Assembly (NCBI GenBank): GCA_017852795.1
Contig: JAFMKU010000016.1
Span: forward strand, 1 to 35,080
Length of the DNA: 35,080 bases
Direction: 5' to 3'
DNA from: Candidatus Neomicrothrix sp.
GTDB lineage: Bacteria > Actinomycetota > Acidimicrobiia > Acidimicrobiales > Aldehydirespiratoraceae
Shown one piece after another: positions 26,623 to 35,080 of the stretch. A program made the position numbers and the translations under genes. Position 1 is the stretch's first letter, and the number at the start of each line of letters is the position of its first letter. The notes beneath the pieces were generated by a model. The model was not told the DNA's origin and ran no database searches. It saw only the letters and a list, made by a program, of their open reading frames with translations.

Positions 26623-27840
26623 ATGAAGGTCGTACTCGCTTACAGCGGTGGTCTGGACACGTCGATCATCCTGCGCTGGTTGCAGGAAACCTACGGTGCC
26701 GAAGTGATCACGTTCACCGCCGACCTCGGTCAAGGCGAAGAGGTTGAACCGGCGCGGGCCAAGGCGCTTCAGATGGGGGTTCCTGCCGAAGCGATCCACA
26801 TCGAAGATCTCCGGGAAGAGTTCGTAGCCGACTTCGTGTTCCCCATGTTCCGGGCCAACACCATCTACGAAGGTGAATACCTGCTGGGAACGTCGATCGC
26901 CCGCCCGCTGATCGCCAAACGGCTCGTTGAGATTGCTGACGCGCACGGGGCGGATGCGATCAGCCACGGGGCGACCGGCAAAGGCAACGATCAGGTGCGG
27001 TTTGAGCTTGGGGCCTACGCGCTGAGCCCCAACATCAAAGTCATTGCGCCATGGCGGGAATGGGACCTTGGGTCTCGGCAGTCGTTGATGGCCTATGCCG
27101 AAGCCCACGACATTCCCATCGAAATGAAGCGAGGCACAAAGTCGCCGTTCTCGATGGATGCCAACCTCCTACACATCTCCTACGAAGGGGGACCGTTGGA
27201 GGATCCGTTTACCGAACCGCCCAGCGAAATGTGGCGTTGGACCGTCAGTCCGGAACAGGCCCCCAACGAAGCGACCTACCTCGATTTGACCTACGAAAAA
27301 GGCGACATTGTTGCCATCGACGGGGTGGCGATGACTCCGGCGCAGGTACTTACCGAACTGAATCGGATCGGTGGTGCCAACGGGGTCGGTCGGCTCGACA
27401 TTGTGGAGAACCGGTTTGTCGGCATGAAAAGTCGGGGGGCGTACGAGACCCCGGGTGGGACGATCATGCTGCGGGCCCATCGGGCCATCGAATCCATCAC
27501 CTTGGATCGGGAAGTGGCCCATCTCAAAGATTCGCTTATGCCGAACTACGCCAAGCTGATCTACAACGGGTTCTGGTGGAGCCCTGAACGCGAAATGCTG
27601 CAGGTAGCGATCGACCACAGCCAGCAGTTCGTCAACGGCGACGTACGGGTGAAGTTGTTCAAAGGCAGCGTGGAGGTGGTTGGTCGTCGCAGCGAAGATT
27701 CGTTGTTCGACGAAAAGATCGCCACGTTTGAAGATGACGAAGGGGCTTACAACCAGGCCGACGCCGAAGGTTTCATCAAGTTGAACGCGTTGCGTCTACG
27801 GAATCTGGCCCGGAAGCGGTCGATGAGCGACGGGGGCTGA
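26623..27840 (+). CDS. argG: argininosuccinate synthase
   Basis: [68 protein letters not shown]. Confidence 0.98.
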   Translation: MKVVLAYSGGLDTSIILRWLQETYGAEVITFTADLGQGEEVEPARAKALQMGVPAEAIHIEDLREEFVADFVFPMFRANTIYEGEYLLGTSIARPLIAKRLVEIADAHGADAISHGATGKGNDQVRFELGAYALSPNIKVIAPWREWDLGSRQSLMAYAEAHDIPIEMKRGTKSPFSMDANLLHISYEGGPLEDPFTEPPSEMWRWTVSPEQAPNEATYLDLTYEKGDIVAIDGVAMTPAQVLTELNRIGGANGVGRLDIVENRFVGMKSRGAYETPGGTIMLRAHRAIESITLDREVAHLKDSLMPNYAKLIYNGFWWSPEREMLQVAIDHSQQFVNGDVRVKLFKGSVEVVGRRSEDSLFDEKIATFEDDEGAYNQADAEGFIKLNALRLRNLARKRSMSDGG

Positions 27841-27841
27841 C

Positions 27842-29203
27842 GTGGGAAACACGCTGTGGCATGGCCGGTTCGCCGGGGGACCCTCCGAGGCGCTTCAGGC
27901 CCTCAACGACTCGCTGCCTTTCGACCAGCGGATGTTCCGGGAGGACATCGCTGGTTCGCGCGCCCATGTGCAGATGCTGGCCGACGTCGGCCTTTTCGAC
28001 CCTGAAGACTGCGCGGCGGTGCTGGCTGCGCTCGACACGGTAGAAGCCGAACTAGAAGCGGGAACGTTCGAGTTCGCGGCCAGCGATGAGGACATCCACA
28101 CCGCGGTGGAGCGGCGAGTTACCGAACTTCACCCAGCCGGGGCGCGGATCCACACCGGCCGGAGCCGCAACGATCAGGTGGCCACCGATCTTCGGCTCTG
28201 GACCAGAAACGCCATCGACCAGATCGATTCGCTGATCGAACGTCTGCAACGGACCCTGCTGGCCCACGCCGAATCGGTGGGTGACGCATACCTTCCTGGC
28301 TACACCCACCTCCAGCAGGCCCAGCCAGTCGCGCTCGCCCATCACCTTCTAGCTCACGGTTGGGCGTTGCAGCGTGACCGGTCACGGCTCGCCGACAACC
28401 GGGCCCGACTCAACGTTTCCCCGCTGGGCGCGGGGGCACTGGCCGGGTCGTCGTTGCCGTTGGATCCGGCTCAGACCGCGGCGGCGCTGGGTTTTGATGC
28501 CGTGTTTGACAACAGTTTGGATGCCGTATCCGACCGGGACTTCGTGGCCGAAACGTTGTTTGATTTGGCGATGCTCGGAGTTCATCTCAGTCGAATGGGC
28601 GAAGAGTTGATCCTCTGGTCATCGAGCGAGTTCGGGTTCGTAACGCTCGACGACGGGTTCTCCACCGGGTCGTCGATGATGCCGCAGAAGAAAAACCCGG
28701 ACATCGCTGAACTAGCCCGGGGTAAAGCCGGTCGGCTGGTAGGCCACCTGACCGGGTTCCTGACCACCCTCAAAGGTCTTCCGCTGGCCTACAACAAAGA
28801 CCTTCAAGAAGACAAAGAACCACTGTTCGATGCGGTCGACACGGTCTGTTTGACCCTGTTGGCCCTCGACGGCATGGTCGCAACCGTGACCTTCGAAGTT
28901 GAAACTATGGCGGTCGGTGCGGACAGCCCGTATTCGGCGGCCACCGATCTCGCCGAGTTTCTCGTGAACCGGCAGATGGCGTTCCGTGACGCTCACGCAG
29001 TGGTCGGTGAGCTGGTCCGCAAGGCGTTGGCCGGGGAGGGTTCCCTGGTTGACCTGGTGGCGGCCAGCCCCGAACTTGGGCCCGAAGCCGCGGACTTGCT
29101 CGCTCCTGGCGTGTCGGTAGCTCGACGGACCACCCACGGGGGTGGGTCTGCGCAGGCGGTCGCGGCGCAGTTGGAACGGTTCCGGCGGGTGCTCAACCGC
29201 TAA
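27842..29203 (+). CDS. argH: argininosuccinate lyase
   Basis: GTG start; LWHGRFAGGPSEALQALNDSLPFDQRM, HTGRSRNDQVATDLRLW, TGSSMMPQKKNPDIAELARGKAGRL. Confidence 0.97.
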   Translation: MGNTLWHGRFAGGPSEALQALNDSLPFDQRMFREDIAGSRAHVQMLADVGLFDPEDCAAVLAALDTVEAELEAGTFEFAASDEDIHTAVERRVTELHPAGARIHTGRSRNDQVATDLRLWTRNAIDQIDSLIERLQRTLLAHAESVGDAYLPGYTHLQQAQPVALAHHLLAHGWALQRDRSRLADNRARLNVSPLGAGALAGSSLPLDPAQTAAALGFDAVFDNSLDAVSDRDFVAETLFDLAMLGVHLSRMGEELILWSSSEFGFVTLDDGFSTGSSMMPQKKNPDIAELARGKAGRLVGHLTGFLTTLKGLPLAYNKDLQEDKEPLFDAVDTVCLTLLALDGMVATVTFEVETMAVGADSPYSAATDLAEFLVNRQMAFRDAHAVVGELVRKALAGEGSLVDLVAASPELGPEAADLLAPGVSVARRTTHGGGSAQAVAAQLERFRRVLNR

Positions 29204-29260
29204 CTCCGGTTGGCGAGCGGTGCTTCGGTGAACGACCGGGCGAAAAGGTACGCTCCGGGC

Positions 29261-29866
29261 GTGGCTCACTGGTTGACCTTTTCCGATCCGCGCCTTGAGC
29301 CGACCCAGGACACTGCGGCCGTTCGGGCCGTGCTCGAGGCGGTGCACTCCCCGGAACTTGCCGCAACCCGCACGCAGATGTTGGAGCTGCTCGACACCCG
29401 TCCCGACCCGTTGAACCGGACCGAGCGGCCCGGACATTTCACCGGTTCGGCGCTGGTGGTCGACGAACAGCGCGAACGGCTTCTGGTGCTGTTTCACACC
29501 AAACTCCAGATTTGGGTACAGCCCGGCGGTCACGCCGATGGCGACGCCAACCTCGCTCACGTAGCCCTCCGAGAAGCCACCGAAGAAACAGGAATGAGCG
29601 GCTTGGCGGTCTGGAGCAGCGTCGTTGATCTTGACATCCACGAGGTGCGTCCCCCAGCCGAAGACCCGCATCTGCATCACGACGTGCGGTTTCTGGTTGT
29701 GGCCGGACCGGACTCGGTGTTGGATCCCAACGAGGAGTCGCAGGCGCATCGCTGGGTCGATGAACGCGAACTCGCCCAGTTCGGAGCCGACGCCGGGCTA
29801 CTGCGACTGGCCCGGCAGGCCATGGTGCTGGCCGGTGAGCTACCTGAAGTTGGGCCTAGGCGCTGA
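29261..29866 (+). CDS. NUDIX hydrolase
   Basis: Nudix box approximated by GGHADGDANLAHVALREATEETGMSGL. GTG 29261 lies 6 nt after TACGCT; the tracked ORF starts at 29210. Confidence 0.85.
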   Translation: MAHWLTFSDPRLEPTQDTAAVRAVLEAVHSPELAATRTQMLELLDTRPDPLNRTERPGHFTGSALVVDEQRERLLVLFHTKLQIWVQPGGHADGDANLAHVALREATEETGMSGLAVWSSVVDLDIHEVRPPAEDPHLHHDVRFLVVAGPDSVLDPNEESQAHRWVDERELAQFGADAGLLRLARQAMVLAGELPEVGPRR

Positions 29867-29901
29867 GGTTGCCCCGTTGCTGAGGTTGCCCCGTTGCTGA
29901 G
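29862..29901 (+). repeat. 17-bp tandem duplication GCTGAGGTTGCCCCGTT spanning the NUDIX stop codon
   Basis: Copies at 29862-29878 and 29879-29895, then GCTGAG. The native TGA (29864-29866) is within copy 1. Confidence 0.9.
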
Positions 29902-29921
29902 AATGCCAGTGTGCCGGTGGG

Positions 29922-30503
29922 TTAGATGTCGCCGGGTACGCGGCACGACGGCATGTCGTTCACGTTGGCCAGACCATCAATTCGCCGGGTGTAAAACCCG
30001 CCGGGGATCCGTTCTTGAACCAGAAACGCCAGTTCCCGGTCCGGGGTGTCGGCGGTGGCGTTTTCAAGCCGGTCGACGTGGGCCCAACGATCCACCAGAT
30101 AGCCCTGCTCCCAATCTTCGAACCAGAGGTTGAGCGTCTCACGGTCTTGGGCGTCGGTGACCAGCGGCATCAGGGCTCGAAGGTCTTCGATGAGGCGGGC
30201 GGTGATCTCGGTGCCTTCTCGCACGTACACGGCTCGTTCCTGCGGGGAAGTGATCGTGTGCGCGACGGGGAAAGCATCGATGGCTTCCTGAGCCGCAGCA
30301 CAGAGAGGTTCTGCGGCTTGCGCGAATTGGGTGGACTGGAATCGGTCAGGGTTGTCGCGGGGAGCGAAGAGGTAGATCCAACCCCACATGACCACCAGCG
30401 CGGCGAGCACCGCTAACACCAGCAAGCGCCGCCATGTCCAACCTCGAGCCACCGCCAGTTGCGGGAACGATTCAAGCGGTGAGACGTACGGGGAGTCGTT
30501 CAT
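29922..30503 (-). CDS. hypothetical protein with one N-terminal TM segment
   Basis: WRRLLVLAVLAALVVMWGWIYLF TM helix followed by an extracytoplasmic helical domain. Downstream of the PBP on the same strand. Confidence 0.7.
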   Translation of the reverse strand: MNDSPYVSPLESFPQLAVARGWTWRRLLVLAVLAALVVMWGWIYLFAPRDNPDRFQSTQFAQAAEPLCAAAQEAIDAFPVAHTITSPQERAVYVREGTEITARLIEDLRALMPLVTDAQDRETLNLWFEDWEQGYLVDRWAHVDRLENATADTPDRELAFLVQERIPGGFYTRRIDGLANVNDMPSCRVPGDI

Positions 30504-30510
30504 AGGGTGC

Positions 30511-32925
30511 TCAGGTTTCTGCTGGTTCGGGGTTCACGGTGACCGAAACCGTTTCGAGATCTTCGTCTTCGGTGTTGGCCGCCGGGGTTTGGGCCCAGAC
30601 CTGACCGGGGGTGGCACCGTCGCCACCGGCCGGGTTGGTGGCGTAGGTGACTACCATGGCGAATCCGTCTCGTTGAAGGCGTTGACGCGCCGCGTCCTCG
30701 GCCAGTCCGATGACCGAAGGAACCGGGGTGATGGGCGCGGGAACGGCGACTTCAACGGAGATGCTGCTCCCGCCGGGAACCACGCTGCCTGCCGCCGGCA
30801 CCTGATTAAAGACTTGGCCTTCGGGGTGGGCGTTGGTGGGCACTTCGAGCACCCGGAGCGTCCAGTATTGCTCGGTAAGCGATGCTCTGAGTTCGTCGGT
30901 GATGGTGCGGCCGATGAGGTTCGGAACGGTGGCCTGTTCGGGGTAGTCGGGCAGGGTTGTGGTGGTCGACGACGGGGGCGGGGTCGGGAACGACTCTGCT
31001 TCGAGGCCTTCCATCGCTGCGGTCATGATGTCGTGCCAGATCAACGCCGGGAACGTTCCACCTTCAACTTTGCCACCGTTGAACTGGTTGCGCATCGGTG
31101 TCTGCTCACCTGGGTAACCGACCCAGACCGCGGCGGCCCGTTGCCGAGTGAAACCGGCGAAGGTGGCATCGGCGTTGTTCTGCGCGGTTCCGGTCTTGCC
31201 CGCAGACGGATAACCGTCGAGCTTCGCTCGGCGCCCGGTGCCATCCATCACCCGGCTGAGCGCCCACGTCATCTGGTCGTTCACGGTCTGGTTGAGTACC
31301 GGAGCGCTCGATGTGATGTGGCTGTAGATCTCGGTGCCGTCGGTGTTGGTAACCCGGGTGACCAGCACCGGGTCGACCCGCACACCGTCACGGGCGAACG
31401 TCGAGTACACCGTGGAAAGTTCCACCATGTTGACGTTTTCGGTTCCAAGGATCGCCGCGCAGACCGGCTGAATCCGGCCTTCGCCGATACCGAGCGCTTC
31501 GGCCATGGTCACGAACCGGGCCGGGGTGATGTCGACCATCAACTGGGCGAACACGGTGTTGCGTGACCATTTCGTGGCTTCGGCCAGAGTGCTGTCGCCA
31601 GCGGTTCCACCCCTCACCCGCCAGAGGGGACCGCACAGGTTGCGGTTGTCGATTTCGATCGGGGAGGTGGCGTCGTACACCCGGGTGATCGGGATTCCGA
31701 TCTGAAGGGCGGCGGCCAAACCGATCGGTTTCATTGACGAACCGGCCTGGCGTCCAGATCCGGAAGCGAGGTTGAACTTGGCGTCTTCCTCACCCGAGAA
31801 GAAGTCTCGTCCACCGACCATGGCCAACACGTGGCCGTCGTCGGCCGGGGTTACTCCGAGCACCACCGCCGCGGCGTCAGGGTTGCGGGAACCGTTGGCC
31901 GCAATCTTTGGCAGCTGCGTTTCCACCGCAGCCTCAGCTTTGGCCTGAAGGTCCAAGTCGATGGTGGTGTAGATATCGAGGCCACCTTCGAAGAGCAGGT
32001 CGATGCGTTGCTCACGGGTTTCACCAAAGGCCGGGTTGTCGAAGAACCACTGTTTGACGTCTTCAATGAAATGGGCCGCCGGGAACCGTTCTTCGAGGAT
32101 CGGCACATCTTCGGTCAGGATGATCGGTTCGGCGACGGCTTGTTCGTACTCTTCGGCGGTGATGTAGTCGTTGGCCCGCATCCGTTGCAGCACGAGGTTG
32201 CGTCGATCGAAAGCTGCGTCGTAGTTGTTGTAGGGGTTAAAGGCGCCAGGGGCTTGGATGAGCCCGGCGATAGTGGCAGCCTCCACGATGCTGAGCTCGG
32301 CCACTTTGAGACAATCGTCGGCGATTCGGGTGCTGTCGGCCTGCTGACAGGTGGGAGGGCCGAAGTAGTTTCGGGCTGCGGCTTCTACGCCGTAGGCCCC
32401 ATCCCCGAGGTACACCCAGTTGAGGTACCTTTCGAGAATGAACTCTTTGGTGTAGCGCTGCTCGAAACGCAGCGCCATGAAGATTTCTTCGACCTTGCGG
32501 GAGCCGGTCTGGTCGGTACGGTCCAAGAAGACGTTGCCGACGTACTGCTGGGTGATGGTCGAGCCGCCCTGGGAAATCCCCCCGGCGGTCACGTTGCTGC
32601 GGGCGGCCCGGATGATGGCCTTCAGGTCAACACCGGCGTGTTCCCAGTAGCGCTCGTCTTCGATGGCGATCACCGCGTTCTGCATCAGTTCGGGGATCTG
32701 GTCGAGTGTGACGTCGGTTCGGCTCTGCTCACCTCGGAGTTCGGTGATGAGTTTGCCGTTGCGGTCGTAGACCCGTGAGGACTGAGCGGTTTCGAGTTTC
32801 ACCAGCGAGAAATCGTCGCCGAACAACGCATCGAAGTCTTTGGTTTCGACACTGCATGAGGTGGCAGCGAGCAGCAATCCGAGAGCGGCTAGCAAGAAGC
32901 GAGTACGAAACGGCATCGCCACCAT
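30511..32925 (-). CDS. class A penicillin-binding protein with two C-terminal PASTA domains and a putative lipoprotein signal
   Basis: GT51 EDERYWEHAGVD and GGSTITQQYVGN; transpeptidase SSMKP (SxxK), SRNT (SxN), KTGTA (KTG); PASTA repeats VPNLIGRT... and VPSVIGLA.... N-terminus MPFRTRFLLAALGLLLAATSC. Start at 32925 or 32916; the tracked 33048 start is probably too long. Confidence 0.92.
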   Translation of the reverse strand: MVAMPFRTRFLLAALGLLLAATSCSVETKDFDALFGDDFSLVKLETAQSSRVYDRNGKLITELRGEQSRTDVTLDQIPELMQNAVIAIEDERYWEHAGVDLKAIIRAARSNVTAGGISQGGSTITQQYVGNVFLDRTDQTGSRKVEEIFMALRFEQRYTKEFILERYLNWVYLGDGAYGVEAAARNYFGPPTCQQADSTRIADDCLKVAELSIVEAATIAGLIQAPGAFNPYNNYDAAFDRRNLVLQRMRANDYITAEEYEQAVAEPIILTEDVPILEERFPAAHFIEDVKQWFFDNPAFGETREQRIDLLFEGGLDIYTTIDLDLQAKAEAAVETQLPKIAANGSRNPDAAAVVLGVTPADDGHVLAMVGGRDFFSGEEDAKFNLASGSGRQAGSSMKPIGLAAALQIGIPITRVYDATSPIEIDNRNLCGPLWRVRGGTAGDSTLAEATKWSRNTVFAQLMVDITPARFVTMAEALGIGEGRIQPVCAAILGTENVNMVELSTVYSTFARDGVRVDPVLVTRVTNTDGTEIYSHITSSAPVLNQTVNDQMTWALSRVMDGTGRRAKLDGYPSAGKTGTAQNNADATFAGFTRQRAAAVWVGYPGEQTPMRNQFNGGKVEGGTFPALIWHDIMTAAMEGLEAESFPTPPPSSTTTTLPDYPEQATVPNLIGRTITDELRASLTEQYWTLRVLEVPTNAHPEGQVFNQVPAAGSVVPGGSSISVEVAVPAPITPVPSVIGLAEDAARQRLQRDGFAMVVTYATNPAGGDGATPGQVWAQTPAANTEDEDLETVSVTVNPEPAET

Positions 32926-32977
32926 TCTGGTGGCAAAACGGTCTCGAACCACGCTCGCCTCGCCTAGGGTGTCGCTA

Positions 32978-34252
32978 ATGAGCTCTGACGTTTCGGGCGA
33001 CGCCATCCTCGACGACCTTCGGGCCCGTGGACTGATCCAAGACACCACTGACGAACAAGCCCTCCGGCAGCGGCTCGCCGAGGGTCCAATAACCCTCTAC
33101 TGCGGTTTCGATCCGACCGCCGACAGCCTTCACATCGGCAACTTGGTTCCGTTGCTGCTGCTTCGTCGCTTTCAAGATTTTGGTCATCGTCCCATCGCGC
33201 TGGCCGGCGGTGCGACCGGGATGGTCGGTGATCCGTCTGGGCGCTCCGATGAACGCAACCTGCTGGACGCCGAAACGCTCGACCACAACCTTGCCGCGAT
33301 CAAAACCCAGTTGGCATTGCTGCTCGACATCGGGGGAGTGGCACAACTCGCGGACAACCGCGACTGGATCATCAACGTGACCGCGCTGGAGTTCCTGCGT
33401 GACGTCGGCAAGTTGGTGACCGTCAACACCATGCTGGCCAAAGAGTCGATCAAGAACCGTCTCGAAGGTGAACAGGGGATCTCCTTCACCGAGTTCTCCT
33501 ACATGCTGTTGCAGGCCAACGATTTCGCCGCGCTCTACCAACGGTCGGGATGTGAACTTCAGGTTGGTGGTTCGGACCAGTGGGGCAACATCACCGCCGG
33601 TATTGACATGATCCGTCGCCGGTTCTCGGTGCGAGCCCACGGCTTGACGGTCCCGCTGATCACTCGGTCCGATGGGGCCAAGTTCGGCAAGACCGCGGAC
33701 GGCGCGGTCTGGTTGGATCCCGCCAAGACGCTCCCGTACGAGTTCCATCAGTACTTTCTGCGAACCGACGACCGAGATGTCGAACGGTTCTTGTTGCAGC
33801 TCACGTTGCTGCCAGTAGCCCGGGTCGCCGAGGTGATGGCTGATCACGTGAGCGCGCCGGACCGTCGGATGGCTCAGCAGGTGCTGGCCGACGAAGTCAC
33901 CGCGTTGATCCACGGCCCCGATCACCTACGGCGGGCCAATCTGGCCGCGACTGCGCTTTTTGGCGGAGACGACCTGACCGGGGACGGGCTTGAGGCGTTG
34001 CGGGGGATCGTTCCCGAAACGGAACTCGCACCCGAGGTGCTGCAAGATGAGGAACCGGTGGTGGCGCTGCTCGTCGCGACCGGGTTGTCGTCGTCGAAGG
34101 GAGACGCCCGCCGCACGGTCGAGCAGGGTGGGGTCCGCGTCAACGGTGCCCGTGTCGAAGACCAGACGTTCGAACCGGTCGCGGTCGACGGGCGCTGGTT
34201 GCTGATTCAAAAAGGCAAAAAGCAGCGTCACCTGGTGGTGTTCCCGGCCTAA
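32978..34252 (+). CDS. tyrS: tyrosyl-tRNA synthetase
   Basis: YCGFDPTADSLHIGNLVPLLLLRRFQ, GGATGMVGDPSGRSDERNLL, GGSDQWGNITAGIDMIRR, KFGKTADGAVWLD, C-terminal S4-like domain. Confidence 0.97.
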   Translation: MSSDVSGDAILDDLRARGLIQDTTDEQALRQRLAEGPITLYCGFDPTADSLHIGNLVPLLLLRRFQDFGHRPIALAGGATGMVGDPSGRSDERNLLDAETLDHNLAAIKTQLALLLDIGGVAQLADNRDWIINVTALEFLRDVGKLVTVNTMLAKESIKNRLEGEQGISFTEFSYMLLQANDFAALYQRSGCELQVGGSDQWGNITAGIDMIRRRFSVRAHGLTVPLITRSDGAKFGKTADGAVWLDPAKTLPYEFHQYFLRTDDRDVERFLLQLTLLPVARVAEVMADHVSAPDRRMAQQVLADEVTALIHGPDHLRRANLAATALFGGDDLTGDGLEALRGIVPETELAPEVLQDEEPVVALLVATGLSSSKGDARRTVEQGGVRVNGARVEDQTFEPVAVDGRWLLIQKGKKQRHLVVFPA

Positions 34253-34270
34253 CGCCGGACCTCAACATCA

Positions 34271-34320
34271 CGCCAGCTTTGGCGCAACGCCCGTTGCGGC
34301 GAGCGGTGCAGATTGTTTTT
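34271..34320 (+). terminator. possible tyrS terminator: two short adjacent stems then a T-tract
   Basis: CGCCA-GCTT-TGGCG (34271-34284) and GCAACG-CC-CGTTGC (34283-34296); TTTTT at 34316-34320 is about 20 nt downstream, so this is not a canonical intrinsic terminator. Confidence 0.3.
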
Positions 34321-34369
34321 AAGAAATACCTGCCGCGCGTGTTGCACTTGTTGATTGTGCCGGTAACTT
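34316..34369 (+). promoter_or_regulatory. candidate rrn promoter with UP-like AT tract
   Basis: TTTTTAAGAAATA (34316-34328), -35 TTGCAC (34342-34347), 16-bp spacer, -10 TAACTT (34364-34369). Confidence 0.55.
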
Positions 34370-34663
34370 AGTCCTTCGCTCCAAGTGGGTCCGATAGGCC
34401 CTGCCGAGCGCACTACGGCACCTCCAGTCCTACGGGACCGTGTGCCTGGCACGGTTGTGCCGATTGCACCTTGAAAACGGAAGAGACGGACGCAAAAGCG
34501 AGTGCGGGCAGCGCATCACGTTTCGCGACGTGGTTCGTTGTCTGTCAATTCAACGTCGGCCCAATTCCAACGGGGCCGGCAGAGCCAGCTACCTGACCTT
34601 CGGGTTGGGTGGCAAACCAAAATGGGTCGCTGCAGCCAGCGGCGGCCCGGCTCTTTGTACGCC

Positions 34664-34700
34664 GCCTCATTACGCGAACACCTTCGGGTGGTAGTGAGGC
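34664..34700 (+). other. rrn leader hairpin with UUCG tetraloop
   Basis: GCCTCATTAC (34664-34673) pairs with GTAGTGAGGC (34691-34700) with one G-U; inner CACC-TTCG-GGTG stem (34679-34690); GCGAA bulge on the 5' side only. Confidence 0.65.
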
Positions 34701-34742
34701 AGCATCCCGATTGACGCGATGACTTCGGTTGTCGCAGAGATC

Positions 34743-35080
<338 letters not shown>

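Noticed and set aside
28712-29749. 345-aa minus-strand ORF spanning argH and NUDIX
   Set aside because: It crosses two well-supported genes on the opposite strand; mirror-frame composition only.
30388-32778. Long plus-strand ORFs (392 aa and 315 aa) antisense to the PBP gene
   Set aside because: They lie opposite a PBP with full catalytic motifs, have low-complexity Gly/Arg/Val/Asp composition and no recognisable domain. This is the usual mirror-frame effect of GC-rich codon usage.
34440-34714. Plus-strand ORFs (84 and 70 aa) in the rrn leader
   Set aside because: They lie between an rrn promoter and 16S, have no SD or domain, and the region is explained as a non-coding leader.

Overview
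GC-rich actinobacterial-type chromosomal window. I infer an Acidimicrobiia-like origin from protein and 16S character, but this is untested. It is mostly dense housekeeping sequence. In order it contains: a partial degenerate priA; def-fmt-rsmB-mogA-ribD; hisG; infC-rpmI-rplT-trmH family-(GNAT)-pheS-pheT; a quinone oxidoreductase; a three-gene taurine/sulfonate dissimilation cassette (tpa-like aminotransferase, pta, xsc); a complete argCJBDFR-GH cluster; a NUDIX hydrolase; a class A PBP with PASTA domains; tyrS; and an rrn promoter and leader running into a truncated 16S rRNA gene. I see no CRISPR array, prophage, transposon or defence island, and no convincing wholly new system. The most interesting signals are regulatory or architectural: a non-canonical AUA start for infC behind a structured leader; a start-codon-sequestering hairpin plus a very strong second hairpin in the first codons of the methyltransferase after rplT; recurrent TANNNT-N6/7-start (predicted leaderless) promoters; a tandem ARG-box pair over the argC promoter; the tpa-pta-xsc cassette between pheT and argC; a PriA that keeps only the outer zinc site; a lipobox on a class A PBP; stop-codon-spanning tandem duplications; and an rrn leader hairpin.
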